Assembly: GCA_964350445.1 (NCBI GenBank) | Contig: CAYGKA010000007.1 | Span: 56,954 to 120,953, forward strand | Source: Hwanghaeella sp964350445 | GTDB taxonomy: Bacteria; Pseudomonadota; Alphaproteobacteria; UBA8366; Aestuariispiraceae | DNA length: 64,000 nt | Reading direction: 5' to 3' | Shown here: positions 43,626 to 52,254 of the stretch, piece by piece | How positions within the stretch are numbered: position 1 is the first letter of the stretch | Layout of the letters: each line of letters starts with the position of its first letter | Translations under genes and position numbers: made by a program | The notes under the pieces: model-generated | What the model saw: the letters and a program-made list of their open reading frames with translations, nothing else | Told to the model about the DNA's origin: nothing | The model's database searches: none

Positions 43626-45523
43626 ACGGCAGCCCCGACATCATCGCCGGCCCTGCGCAACCGTATCGTGAAGACAGCGCCACCCCCGGGCGCATTCGCG
43701 GCCGCTATCGAACCGCCGAACTGATTGACCAGACCGAACGTTATCGACAGCCCCAGCCCCATTCCCTTCCCCACTTCCTTCGTCGAATAAAACGGATCGA
43801 AAACACTGGAGATAGAGGCCGCACTGATACCCGGACCGGTATCCCGGATTCGGATCGTAACCGCCGGCCCTTGTGCATCGACATCGATGAATATGGTTTT
43901 TTCCTGCTGTTCTTGCATGGCGTCCAGCGCATTGGAGAACAAATTCAAGAACACTTGCTGAAGCCGCACGGCGCCGGCCAGGACTTCCGGGTCCCGGTCC
44001 GGCATTCGAAGTTCGATCGCCACGCCTTCCGCATCAATACGGGACTGCAGCAGTGCAACGCTTTCGGCCATAGCGTCCCGAAGTGATGTCGGGCGAAGGT
44101 CCAGCGGTTCCTCCCGCGCATAGGTGCGGAGGTTGCGAATGATGCGGGCCATGCGTTCGGTCAGTTCGGCGATCCCCGCCAGGTTCTGGCTCGCGGTGTC
44201 CGGGCGGCCTCGATCGAGAAAGCCGATCGCATTGTCGGCATAGGATCTGATTGCGGCCAGCGGTTGGTTCAGTTCGTGACTCAACCCGGCGGACATTTGG
44301 CCCAGTGCCGCTAGTTTGGTTGCTTGGACCAGACCCGCCTGGGCCTTGTGCGCTTCTTCTTGCGCCCTTTCCCGTACACTGATTTCACGCTGAAGTTCGA
44401 TATTCGCTTCAGTCAGTTCATTTGTCCGCTCACGAACCCGTTGCTCCAGTTCGACGTTCACTTGCTCCTGCAAAGCGATCCGCTCCGACACACGCCGGCG
44501 GCGTTGGTAAACGGCCGTCGCCCCCAGAACCACACTGGCAAGGCATACCGCCGCCACAGCGAGCCCAATTCGAACCTGTGTCCGCACATGGTCTGTCCTT
44601 GCCAGCAACAGCACCCGCCACCCGGCTTCGGTCATCTCGACTTCCTGCATTAGGAAGTCCTCTCTCACCAAACCTTGGGTGCCCGCCGTCGCGGCGACCG
44701 TCACGGGTGTGCCGTTGACCCCCGCCCGGCCTTCTGTCTGCAACCCCAAGGGAAGCAGATCTTGCCCGACATATCGCCGGACGTTCTTCAACGTGATACG
44801 CGCTTCCTGCGAAAGAGGAGCGAGAGTCGTGAAACGCCAATACGCATTGCTGCTTAGAAAGATGACCCCTTGGTCGTCGGCGACGACAATTTCATGGTCG
44901 CGCGTCCGCCAGCCCAATTCATGGCGCCCGATGTCGAGCTTAACGACGAGCACCCCGGGAATCTTTTCACCGTCCCTGATGGGAAAAGCGAAATAATAAC
45001 CGCGTTCGCCGGATGTCGTGCCAAGCGCGAAGTAGCGGCCCAAACTGCCATGCATGGCGGTTTTGAAATACGGACGGTAGGAGAAGTTGTTGCCCACGAA
45101 CGGCTTGTCGGATGACCAATTGCTTGCCGCGATCGTGAGCCCCGTATTGTCCATCAGGTACGTATCAAGCGCGCCCGATATCGCATTGATCCGCTCGAGC
45201 TCCAGATTGACGGGCGCAATTTCCTCAGGCGTGCGGGGGCCCGCCAGAACCGACCGAAAGAGCGGGTTCGCCGCCAGCACCTGCGGCAGATAGCGGTATT
45301 TGTCGAGATCGCCGCGCAGATTTTCAACGATGAGGTTCAGGGTATTTCGGCTTTGTTCCCCAACCTGGTTGAGGCTGAAATGCCGAACCCAATAGGCCGT
45401 CTGCCACAAAACAAGTGCGGCTATTCCGGCAAGAAACAGCAGAAGCGCCACCGTAATCTTTTTTGGCTGCGATGCGCCATTCGCGATTCCAGCGGAGGAT
45501 GTCCGGCCAAGCCCAACCGCCAT
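43622..45523 (-). CDS. dctB: C4-dicarboxylate sensor histidine kinase DctB
   Basis: A protein of 633 residues: TM helix (VALLLFLAGIAALVLW), a periplasmic double-Cache sensor (about 45-310, with SYRPYFKTAM and GYYFAFPIRD), a second TM (GLAVAAVCLASVVLGA), a coiled coil with QRVRERTNEL, a HisKA box with His in GLSHELNQPLAAI and a HATPase domain (FLNLFSNALDA, DTGPGI, GKGMGLGLSI). AGGGG lies eight bases before the ATG. It senses an external organic acid and controls DctD. Confidence 0.93.
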   Translation of the reverse strand: MAVGLGRTSSAGIANGASQPKKITVALLLFLAGIAALVLWQTAYWVRHFSLNQVGEQSRNTLNLIVENLRGDLDKYRYLPQVLAANPLFRSVLAGPRTPEEIAPVNLELERINAISGALDTYLMDNTGLTIAASNWSSDKPFVGNNFSYRPYFKTAMHGSLGRYFALGTTSGERGYYFAFPIRDGEKIPGVLVVKLDIGRHELGWRTRDHEIVVADDQGVIFLSSNAYWRFTTLAPLSQEARITLKNVRRYVGQDLLPLGLQTEGRAGVNGTPVTVAATAGTQGLVREDFLMQEVEMTEAGWRVLLLARTDHVRTQVRIGLAVAAVCLASVVLGATAVYQRRRRVSERIALQEQVNVELEQRVRERTNELTEANIELQREISVRERAQEEAHKAQAGLVQATKLAALGQMSAGLSHELNQPLAAIRSYADNAIGFLDRGRPDTASQNLAGIAELTERMARIIRNLRTYAREEPLDLRPTSLRDAMAESVALLQSRIDAEGVAIELRMPDRDPEVLAGAVRLQQVFLNLFSNALDAMQEQQEKTIFIDVDAQGPAVTIRIRDTGPGISAASISSVFDPFYSTKEVGKGMGLGLSITFGLVNQFGGSIAAANAPGGGAVFTIRLRRAGDDVGAAV

Positions 45524-45680
45524 GCATGTACCCCTGAACGCCCTGCATCGGGCGACATTTCATGATTTTCCAGGCAGGAGAATACCCTGATACACGCGCC
45601 AGGCAATCAACGGGCCTGCTCAAACAAGGGCCGGTGAATAAAAAGTTACAGGAACACGGATGCGTCGGTGCGCGGACGGG

Positions 45681-46046
45681 TCACTCGGCGGACGGGTCGA
45701 TGCCTTCGCCGAACTCGCCGTTGCGAATTTTCTCCGGTAGGCGTTCAACCAACAACGCCGCGCCGTCACGCCCGAGCAGCCCGACGAAAACGCTGATCGA
45801 CAACGCCAGAAGGGATTCATGCACCACTCGGCTCGGAACGCCCTGTTTTTCGCTTGTCTGTATCGCTTCCATGAGCCGGACAATCGTGTCGCGCCGCCCC
45901 TGGGCCAAATCAGCGTCTGAGCCGCCGCCTGCTTCCGCGGGACCTGTGCCAGTGGCCGTATCTTGATTGTCGTTCATCTGCGGTGCTCCATTGTCAGTCC
46001 CGTCCTGGGCATGGAGCGAATTCTCATTTGCCGGCGTATCCGCCAT
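45681..46046 (-). CDS. Uncharacterised protein
   Basis: A protein of about 121 residues that I do not recognise. The first half is polar and disordered (NDNQDTATGTGPAEAGGG). The second half is helical and partly hydrophobic (DTIVRLMEAIQTSEKQG, then VVHESLLALSISVFVGLLG), not clearly membrane-spanning. Of two in-frame ATGs, that at 46046 has AAGGA upstream, unlike the one at 46067. It stands alone between dctB and the flaG-like gene. Confidence 0.55.
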   Translation of the reverse strand: MADTPANENSLHAQDGTDNGAPQMNDNQDTATGTGPAEAGGGSDADLAQGRRDTIVRLMEAIQTSEKQGVPSRVVHESLLALSISVFVGLLGRDGAALLVERLPEKIRNGEFGEGIDPSAE

Positions 46047-46372
46047 AACGATCCTTAAAGGTTCCATACCATCACTGCGTAGCCTTTACTGTCCGGCCAC
46101 CGGTCAACGCTAACGCAGACGGCCAAGCTTGGCCAGAATGAACGAAACGGCAAAGTTACCAAAAGAATCCTCAGCTCTTCATGAATCCTTGAATTTCCGC
46201 GTTTTATGAGCTATTTTCACAATAGAGGTGGTGAGTTTTCCAGGTAGAATACCATCCGGCTGTCTCGTTACAGCTTGGTTTATACGGAAAATACCATCTG
46301 TAGGGGCAGCGGCGCCGGGCGCCGGTTTAGCCTCGTATCACGGAGTATGGCAGAAGCTTTCCGGAGGTAGAA
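46047..46372. other. Divergent intergenic region before the flaG-like gene
   Basis: I see no gene. The direct repeat AATACCATC occurs at 46248-46256 and 46290-46298, 42 bases apart (four helical turns), a possible paired binding site for control of the flaG-like gene. A GGAGG ribosome binding site at the right end precedes that gene. Confidence 0.4.
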
Positions 46373-46801
46373 ATGGAAGTTTCCCTTAACACAACACCTG
46401 TTCCGTTGCCGCAGCAGCAGCAATCGAACGCCCCGCAGACACCGGCAGCAGATGCCGGTGCCGTACCGACCCTGCAATCGACGCCGGACAATGTCGTGAC
46501 AGCGGCCGTGGCGCCGTCTGAAACGAACGTTCGTGACGACGACGCATTGCGGCGCCAAGGTGGCGGTGGCCGCGATGGCGGCGTCGCATCCTTGCAGGAT
46601 CTTCAGATCAACGGCCTGCGGACGCGCGTCGGTTTCGATCCAGAGAACGAAACGGTGTTCCTCGAAATCCTGCAGCCCCAAACTGAAGAAGTGATCCAGC
46701 GGATTCCTTCCGAAGGCTTGGTGCAGTTTCTGAACGAGCAATTCGATCAGTTGATTACGAACGGCTCCTCGGACTCGACCGCGGTAGACACCTCGGCGTA
46801 A
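46373..46801 (+). CDS. flaG: FlaG-like flagellar protein
   Basis: A protein of 142 residues. The first about 75 are disordered (poly-Gln, Pro, Ala). The C-terminal part, TRVGFDPENETVFLEILQPQ then TEEVIQRIPSEGLVQFLNEQF, matches the FlaG family, small flagellar proteins that influence filament length. GGAGG precedes the ATG. A hairpin terminator follows, separating it from fliK. Confidence 0.78.
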   Translation: MEVSLNTTPVPLPQQQQSNAPQTPAADAGAVPTLQSTPDNVVTAAVAPSETNVRDDDALRRQGGGGRDGGVASLQDLQINGLRTRVGFDPENETVFLEILQPQTEEVIQRIPSEGLVQFLNEQFDQLITNGSSDSTAVDTSA

Positions 46802-46830
46802 CGGCTATCGCAAAAGCGGCACTTATGCGC

Positions 46831-46862
46831 ACCGGCCGAACGATTTTGCCGGTCGTGTTTTT
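46831..46862 (+). terminator. Terminator after the flaG-like gene
   Basis: ACCGGC (46831-46836) pairs with GCCGGT (46848-46853), followed by CGTG and a run of five Ts. Confidence 0.65.
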
Positions 46863-47091
46863 GCGCGCCCCTTTTGGCTTCTGCCGTTCATTTTCCAGCC
46901 CCAAAGCGCCCAAGTAAGAACCATCGAAATCATGCGCCGGTGAAATGCCGGGGCAGTTTTTTCCTTACCCGGCACAAAACGGCAGGAATGAGCCTCCCTT
47001 TCCTGCCGACGCCCCCGGCGGCGCGTTCATCACCGCGACTGCCTACGGACAATTCATTGATTTAATGAAGTTTTTTCCTGACCGACAAACT

Positions 47092-47107
47092 GGCCCGCCA
47101 TTTGCTG
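47092..47107 (+). promoter_or_regulatory. Sigma-54 promoter of fliK-flgD
   Basis: TGGCCCGCCATTTGCT has GG and GC ten bases apart and a TTGCT -12 box. It is about 35 bases before fliK. Confidence 0.75.
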
Positions 47108-47141
47108 ATATGGCGTCGGAATAAACCGTCAGGAGTTTGTT

Positions 47142-48731
47142 ATGAGCACTGGGGCTGTAGATCGGGTCAATGAAGCCGCCGCAACCGCGCAGCAGCAGAA
47201 GACCAAGAAACAGGGCCAATCTTCCGGCAAGTCGGACTTGTTCGCGACGCTGGTGAAGGGTCAGGTTCCCAGCAACATCGTCTTCACGCGCGTGGACAAG
47301 CATTTGGACGTCCCGCAGACAGCGAAGACGAACGACGACTCCGTCCCGGTCACGCCGGCGCGCGACGAACGCGTTGCCGACGACGCCGATCCGGTTGAGA
47401 CCTATGAAACCAGCGCCGCCCATGAAACGACCGAACCCGTAAGGGACAACGCCACGCCCAAGAAGGCGCAGGGCGGAAACGATGCAAGTCAACCGGAAGC
47501 GCAGGCCAGCGACGCCCCTGCCGCGCCGGAAGCCGCAGAGAAGGCGGCCAGCGCTCAGAATGCCGCGCCCGACGCGTCTAAGGCCGCCGCAGCGCAGAAT
47601 GGCCAGGTAGCGAGCGACGGGACCGATACCGTCGCGAAAGCAGTCGTTGCCGACGCCTCGGTTGTGAAGCAACAGGCCACCAACACGAACGCAGCAAACA
47701 AACCGCAAGACGCCGCAGCGAATGTGAAGGGGCAGAGTGACCTTGCCGGCCAGGATACGGATCTGGCGCAAAAAGCCGCCAATGCGGCCAAGGGCAAAGT
47801 CAGCAAGACCGAGCAGGCCGTCGCCAAGCCGAGCACCGCCCTTGCATCCGAAACGACGGTTACAGCACAGTCCGCCGCGACGGCCCAATCCGCCAAACCG
47901 GTTCAGGCCGGCGCGGGCCGCCCGACGGCGACGCAATTGGCCAACGCGGCCAGCGACGCGGAAACCCCTGCGCCGGCTGCGAACGGGTTGGCCCGGGCTA
48001 ACGCCAATGGCGCGGCTACGAAGGGTGCTGAGAAGTCTGGCGCCAACAACCAAGCCGGAACCAATCAGAACGCCAATGCCGCCGCCTCACAGAACCCAGC
48101 CGCCGCGGCGTTCGATCAGATGGTTGCAAAGGCAGCCATGCAAACGCCCACCGGCTCGCAAGCGACCAACGCAACCGTCCAGAATGTCGGCGCCACCGCA
48201 TCAGACTCTGTGACCGGTTCAGGCACCATACAGAACGCCCAGACCAATTCGGCCGCCCGCGCCGCTGCCCAAACGGCGGCCGCGGCAAAACCGAACGTGC
48301 CACCGCAAGTCGTCACCGATCAGGTTGCCGTCAACATCAACCGCGCCGCCGGCCAGGGATTGGATCGCATTTCCATCCAGATGCGCCCGTCCGAACTGGG
48401 CAAGGTCGACGTGAAGATGGAGTTCGCCCATGACGGTCGGGTCACGGCAGTCATCACGGTCGAACGGCAGGAAACCTTCGACATGCTGCGCGGCGACTCC
48501 CGGGCCCTCACCCAGGCATTACAGGATGCCGGGCTGCAGGCCGACCAGAACAGCTTGAGTTTCAATCTCCAGGGGCAGGGCAGCGGCAATACGCAAGGCG
48601 GTTCGAATTCGTCGGGCGCCGGCGATACAGGCGATGCATTGGCCCAGGGCGATGAAGCCGGCGACGACATGCTGGCTATGGGCGAAACCGCCCAGGCCGA
48701 CGCAGAAGGACATTACGACGTACGCGTCTAA
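47142..48731 (+). CDS. fliK: Flagellar hook-length control protein FliK
   Basis: A protein of 529 residues. The N-terminal about 380 are Ala/Asn/Gln-rich and disordered, as in molecular-ruler regions. The C-terminal Flg_hook domain holds DRISIQMRPSELGKVDVKME, then GRVTAVITVERQETFDMLR and LTQALQDAGLQAD. FliK stops hook growth and switches export to filament proteins. AGGAG precedes the ATG. flgD and flgE follow, the usual partners. Confidence 0.92.
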   Translation: MSTGAVDRVNEAAATAQQQKTKKQGQSSGKSDLFATLVKGQVPSNIVFTRVDKHLDVPQTAKTNDDSVPVTPARDERVADDADPVETYETSAAHETTEPVRDNATPKKAQGGNDASQPEAQASDAPAAPEAAEKAASAQNAAPDASKAAAAQNGQVASDGTDTVAKAVVADASVVKQQATNTNAANKPQDAAANVKGQSDLAGQDTDLAQKAANAAKGKVSKTEQAVAKPSTALASETTVTAQSAATAQSAKPVQAGAGRPTATQLANAASDAETPAPAANGLARANANGAATKGAEKSGANNQAGTNQNANAAASQNPAAAAFDQMVAKAAMQTPTGSQATNATVQNVGATASDSVTGSGTIQNAQTNSAARAAAQTAAAAKPNVPPQVVTDQVAVNINRAAGQGLDRISIQMRPSELGKVDVKMEFAHDGRVTAVITVERQETFDMLRGDSRALTQALQDAGLQADQNSLSFNLQGQGSGNTQGGSNSSGAGDTGDALAQGDEAGDDMLAMGETAQADAEGHYDVRV

Positions 48732-48778
48732 CCGGACCGGTTTGGTTTCGGGGACAGTGTTAACGGAAAGTATTTATT

Positions 48779-49474
48779 ATGTCAGATCTTGAAGCAGTCA
48801 CATCGCTCAGCACGGATAAGACGACATCCGCACAATCGCGCTCAAGCATTAGCGCGGACTTCAACAACTTTCTGCTTATCCTGACGACGCAGTTGCAGAA
48901 CCAAGACCCGCTATCCCCGACGGACACCCACGAATTCACCAACCAGTTGGTTCTGTTCGCCGGTGTCGAGCAGGAAATCCAGCAGAACGGCAATCTGGAA
49001 GAATTGATCGGTCTACAATCGGCCAACCAGGCGATCGGCGCATTGAGCTATATCGGTCAGGAAGTGGAAGCCGAAGGACAGATCTTCAACATCCAAGAGG
49101 GCCAATCCACGACCCTTGGGTTCGAGTTGGCGGACACGCCTGACTCCGCATCCATCACCGTGACGGATATCGCGGGCAACATCGCGTTCATCGCGTCGTT
49201 GGAAGATGTGGATTTCGGCTACAACACGTTCGAGTGGGACGGCAAGGACATTACCGGCCAGCAAGTGCCCGCCGGCATCTATTCCTTCCAGATCAACGCC
49301 GTCAACGAAGACGACCAGCCGATCGATGTCGAACATTCGACCTCGTCCGTCGTCGATGGGGTCGAATCCGATGAGGAAGGCACCTTTGTCACCAGCGGGC
49401 CCTTGAGCATCGCGCTGGACAAGATTTTTGCAGTTCGGCCGGCCCCCGTGGTCACGCCGGATGACGGGGCATGA
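48779..49474 (+). CDS. flgD: Flagellar hook cap/scaffold protein FlgD
   Basis: A protein of 231 residues. The N-terminal export and scaffold part has the FlgD signature FNNFLLILTTQLQNQDPLSP and EFTNQLVLFAGVEQEIQQN. FLIN-like beta segments follow (NTFEWDGKDITGQQVPAGIY). FlgD caps the growing hook and is needed for FlgE polymerisation. It follows fliK by 47 bases. Confidence 0.94.
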   Translation: MSDLEAVTSLSTDKTTSAQSRSSISADFNNFLLILTTQLQNQDPLSPTDTHEFTNQLVLFAGVEQEIQQNGNLEELIGLQSANQAIGALSYIGQEVEAEGQIFNIQEGQSTTLGFELADTPDSASITVTDIAGNIAFIASLEDVDFGYNTFEWDGKDITGQQVPAGIYSFQINAVNEDDQPIDVEHSTSSVVDGVESDEEGTFVTSGPLSIALDKIFAVRPAPVVTPDDGA

Positions 49475-49622
49475 CCCTGACCAATACAGCCTGGGGAGAA
49501 CCTCGGCGTCATTTCAGCAGAAGCCATTTCGTTTACCCGAAGCTTACTTGCGAAGGTTCGCACCAAGAAACACGAGCACCGGTGCACGCCTTTGAACGCC
49601 GCTTAGACGGAGGACAATTAAA

Positions 49623-51119
49623 ATGAGTATTTTCGGCGCATTGCGATCGGGTGTTTCCGGTCTATTCGCACAGAGCCAGTCTCTCGCCACGACTGCCGAC
49701 AACATCGCGAACGTCAACACGACGGGATACAAGGTCAATCGTGTTCAGTTCAACACGCTGGTCACGAACTCCTCTTCGCAGACGCTGTTTTCTTCCGGCG
49801 GTGTGCAAAGCCGGGTTGCGCGCGACAACGATATCCAGGGCCTGCTGGCAGCCTCCGCCAGTGCGACGGATCTCGCCGTCGTCGGACAGGGTTTCTTTAC
49901 CGTGACCGACGAGGTGACGTTCAACGAAACCAGCGGACGCTTCGAGCCTACCGGCAACATCTTCTTTACCCGCGCCGGGGAGTTTCGGTCGGACAAGGAC
50001 GGCAACCTGGTTAACGCCGGAGGGTTCTTCCTGACAGGTTGGCCGAAGAATGCGGCCGGCACCGGTTTCGAGGTCACCACGGTTCCAAACGCCTTCTCGG
50101 CTGTGAACACGTCTGCCGCATCCGCGGTGGCGACCCCGACGACCGAGGTTGAGATCGGTGCGAACCTGCCGGCGGCCTCGGCGACCGGCGACTCCTTCGA
50201 CGTCGCTCTTCAGGTCTTCAACCGGCAAGGCGGGCAACGTACCCTCACCGTCACCTTCACGAAGAATTCTACCGTCGATGTGTGGGACGTTTCCGCGGAA
50301 CTGGTCGGCGGCGGTCGCTTCGTCGATATCGACGTGAACGACGACGGCACGACCCAATCCGGCCTGTTCGACACCACCGGCGACGGTGTCCTGGATGACG
50401 ACGAACGCGCCGCTGTTCCGGATGTCGGGGCGGCTGGATCCAACGCGTCTTATGCGGCGGCCGATATCGACCTTCAAGCTCTTGTCGGCACGCGGTCGAT
50501 CGCCACGCTTGGCCAGGTGACGTTCAACGCGGACGGCTCCATCGCGACCACCACGTTCGACAGCACGGCGGGAAATGTCGGCTTCGGAAATGCCACGACG
50601 TCGGATATGAATTTCCTGATCGACTTCGACGCCAACTCAGCCACGGACGACGATCTCACGCCCATCACGTTGAACCTGGGCACACTTAACGGTACCGACG
50701 GTTTGACGCAGTTCGACGGCGCCAATGTGATCAACAACCTCGACCAGAACGGTCGGCAGTTCGGCTCTCTGACCGGCGTGACGGTTTCGGATGACGGCAT
50801 CGTCACCGCGCTGTTCGACAACGGCGTGACCCGTGAAATTTTCCAGGTTCCGATCACGACATTCAACAACCCGAACGCTCTTACGCCGCTGTCCGGCAAC
50901 GTTTTCGTCCAGACCGATGCAAGCGGACAGCCTGTCCCACGTGTGGCCGGCACCGGCGGTTCGGGGGCAATTTCCCCGTCGTCGCTCGAACAGTCCACCG
51001 TGGACATCGCGGACGAGTTCACGAAATTGATCATCACGCAGCGGGCGTTCTCCGCGAACACGCGCACGATTACGACAGCGGATGAGCTGCTCGACGAATT
51101 GATCAGAACGATCCGATAA
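49623..51119 (+). CDS. flgE: Flagellar hook protein FlgE
   Basis: A protein of 498 residues. N-terminus: LRSGVSGLFAQSQSLATTAD and NIANVNTTGYK, the axial motif. C-terminus: SLEQSTVDIADEFTKLIITQ and TADELLDELIRTIR. The middle is a variable surface domain. GGAGGA precedes the ATG. A strong terminator at 51173-51205 ends the fliK-flgD-flgE block. Confidence 0.95.
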   Translation: MSIFGALRSGVSGLFAQSQSLATTADNIANVNTTGYKVNRVQFNTLVTNSSSQTLFSSGGVQSRVARDNDIQGLLAASASATDLAVVGQGFFTVTDEVTFNETSGRFEPTGNIFFTRAGEFRSDKDGNLVNAGGFFLTGWPKNAAGTGFEVTTVPNAFSAVNTSAASAVATPTTEVEIGANLPAASATGDSFDVALQVFNRQGGQRTLTVTFTKNSTVDVWDVSAELVGGGRFVDIDVNDDGTTQSGLFDTTGDGVLDDDERAAVPDVGAAGSNASYAAADIDLQALVGTRSIATLGQVTFNADGSIATTTFDSTAGNVGFGNATTSDMNFLIDFDANSATDDDLTPITLNLGTLNGTDGLTQFDGANVINNLDQNGRQFGSLTGVTVSDDGIVTALFDNGVTREIFQVPITTFNNPNALTPLSGNVFVQTDASGQPVPRVAGTGGSGAISPSSLEQSTVDIADEFTKLIITQRAFSANTRTITTADELLDELIRTIR

Positions 51120-51172
51120 GTTTCGAAGGTTATCGCCCGCACGGTCCGGAATGGCTGTGCGGCGGACGCAAG

Positions 51173-51205
51173 AACCGGCCCTGCGAAGGGCCGGTTTTCT
51201 TTTTG
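51173..51205 (+). terminator. Rho-independent terminator of flgE
   Basis: A perfect 10-base stem (AACCGGCCCT with its complement) has a GCGA loop and TTCTTTTTG after it. Confidence 0.92.
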
Positions 51206-51390
51206 TACCTCTCGTCCGGACGATACCGCCAAGAAGGTTAACGAAACGGTCCCGCTCCGCCGAGGATATCATTTCCCATTCTCGTCTTATCCTGCTACCT
51301 TGTTTGTAATATGTTGTATTTACTATATTTTTGAGGATCTCTGAGCAGTCAGATAGAATTTAGATAAAATTTTAGATAATTTATACTTTG

Positions 51391-51398
51391 TTAACCAT
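51391..51398 (+). promoter_or_regulatory. CtrA-like half-site in the sciP leader region
   Basis: TTAACCAT lies within an AT-rich stretch (51300-51420), about 90 bases before sciP. SciP in Caulobacter represses CtrA-activated genes, so CtrA control of sciP is plausible. The rest of 51206-51485 holds no gene. Confidence 0.35.
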
Positions 51399-51485
51399 TG
51401 CGCCCTATCATCATCACTGTCAGGCAAGAGTAAGCCAGCGACGATGAGAGACTGAGAGAACAAATCACGGACCAGGAGGGCTGAT

Positions 51486-51848
51486 ATGACCAGCCATTTC
51501 AGAATGGACCGCGATGAAGAAGAAGCCCAAACAAAGGCAGACACATCCGTCGTTCAATTTCCCGGCGCGGGGAGCGCCGACAGAAACCACTCCCAGAGCC
51601 AAGTCAGGACCCAAGGTCCCGGCCTGCCTCCGCCTAACCTGAGACGCTGGACGTCGCAGTACAAGCAAGCCGTCGTGCTTGCCGTACATGGCGGCTTCCT
51701 GACCCGGGCAGAAGCCTGCAAAAGGTATCGATTGTCTTCCGAGGAATTTCAGGACTGGCAGGATGCGTTGACACGGCATGGAGCGGCTGGGCTCAAGGTC
51801 ACCCGCCTCAGCGGTCTGCGGCGCGTGGACCGGCAAAAGGCAAGTTGA
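51486..51848 (+). CDS. sciP: CtrA inhibitor SciP (DUF1153)
   Basis: A protein of 120 residues. The conserved DUF1153 core (about 48-110) has LPPPNLRRWTSQYKQAVVLA, then GGFLTRAEACKRYRLSSEEF and WQDALTRHG, a helix-turn-helix. SciP binds the cell-cycle regulator CtrA or its promoters and blocks transcription, including of flagellar genes, in Caulobacter. The N-terminal about 45 residues are an extra polar stretch. AGGAGGG precedes the ATG. It sits alone between the hook and basal-body operons. Confidence 0.92.
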   Translation: MTSHFRMDRDEEEAQTKADTSVVQFPGAGSADRNHSQSQVRTQGPGLPPPNLRRWTSQYKQAVVLAVHGGFLTRAEACKRYRLSSEEFQDWQDALTRHGAAGLKVTRLSGLRRVDRQKAS

Positions 51849-52254
51849 TCGGCCTGACACCCCCGATTTCCGAACAATCCTGTGTGCATTCCGTCCGCAT
51901 AGCCGGGCTGCACTCTTCGATTCACCGTCACGCGACACCCATGTAGAGGCGCGGAAACATGACTGGTACTGCTTTTTACTTATTTGAACACTCCACGCCC
52001 ACTACCTCCCAAAAACTCGGGAAGTATTCAAAAGTAAAACTAGGCTATTTTTGCCTATTTTCTACTTTGATCCCTTTCGCAAATCACTTATCGTTATTTT
52101 GGGAGATCGTACAGGAGAGGCGAATCGGCACCGGTTTGGGGGCCTTCGCGGATAATTTCATCAAAGCCTTGGGCAGCCAGGGTTGGGGTGATGTGGTCGC
52201 GCGGGCAGTCATTGCCGATTCAGCGAACGCGGCAAGCGTTCAGGGAGAGGTATC
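51849..52254. other. Intergenic region upstream of fliF
   Basis: No convincing gene. 51980-52100 is AT-rich and likely holds the fliF promoter, which I could not pin down: neither a GG-N10-GC site nor a full CtrA box is visible. GGGAGAGG lies just before the fliF GTG. Confidence 0.5.

Noticed and set aside
49515..49530. Possible GG-N10-GC element before flgE
   Set aside because: Only the bare GG and GC fit, in a run of Gs, with no TGGCAC or TTGC context; flgE may be read from the fliK promoter.
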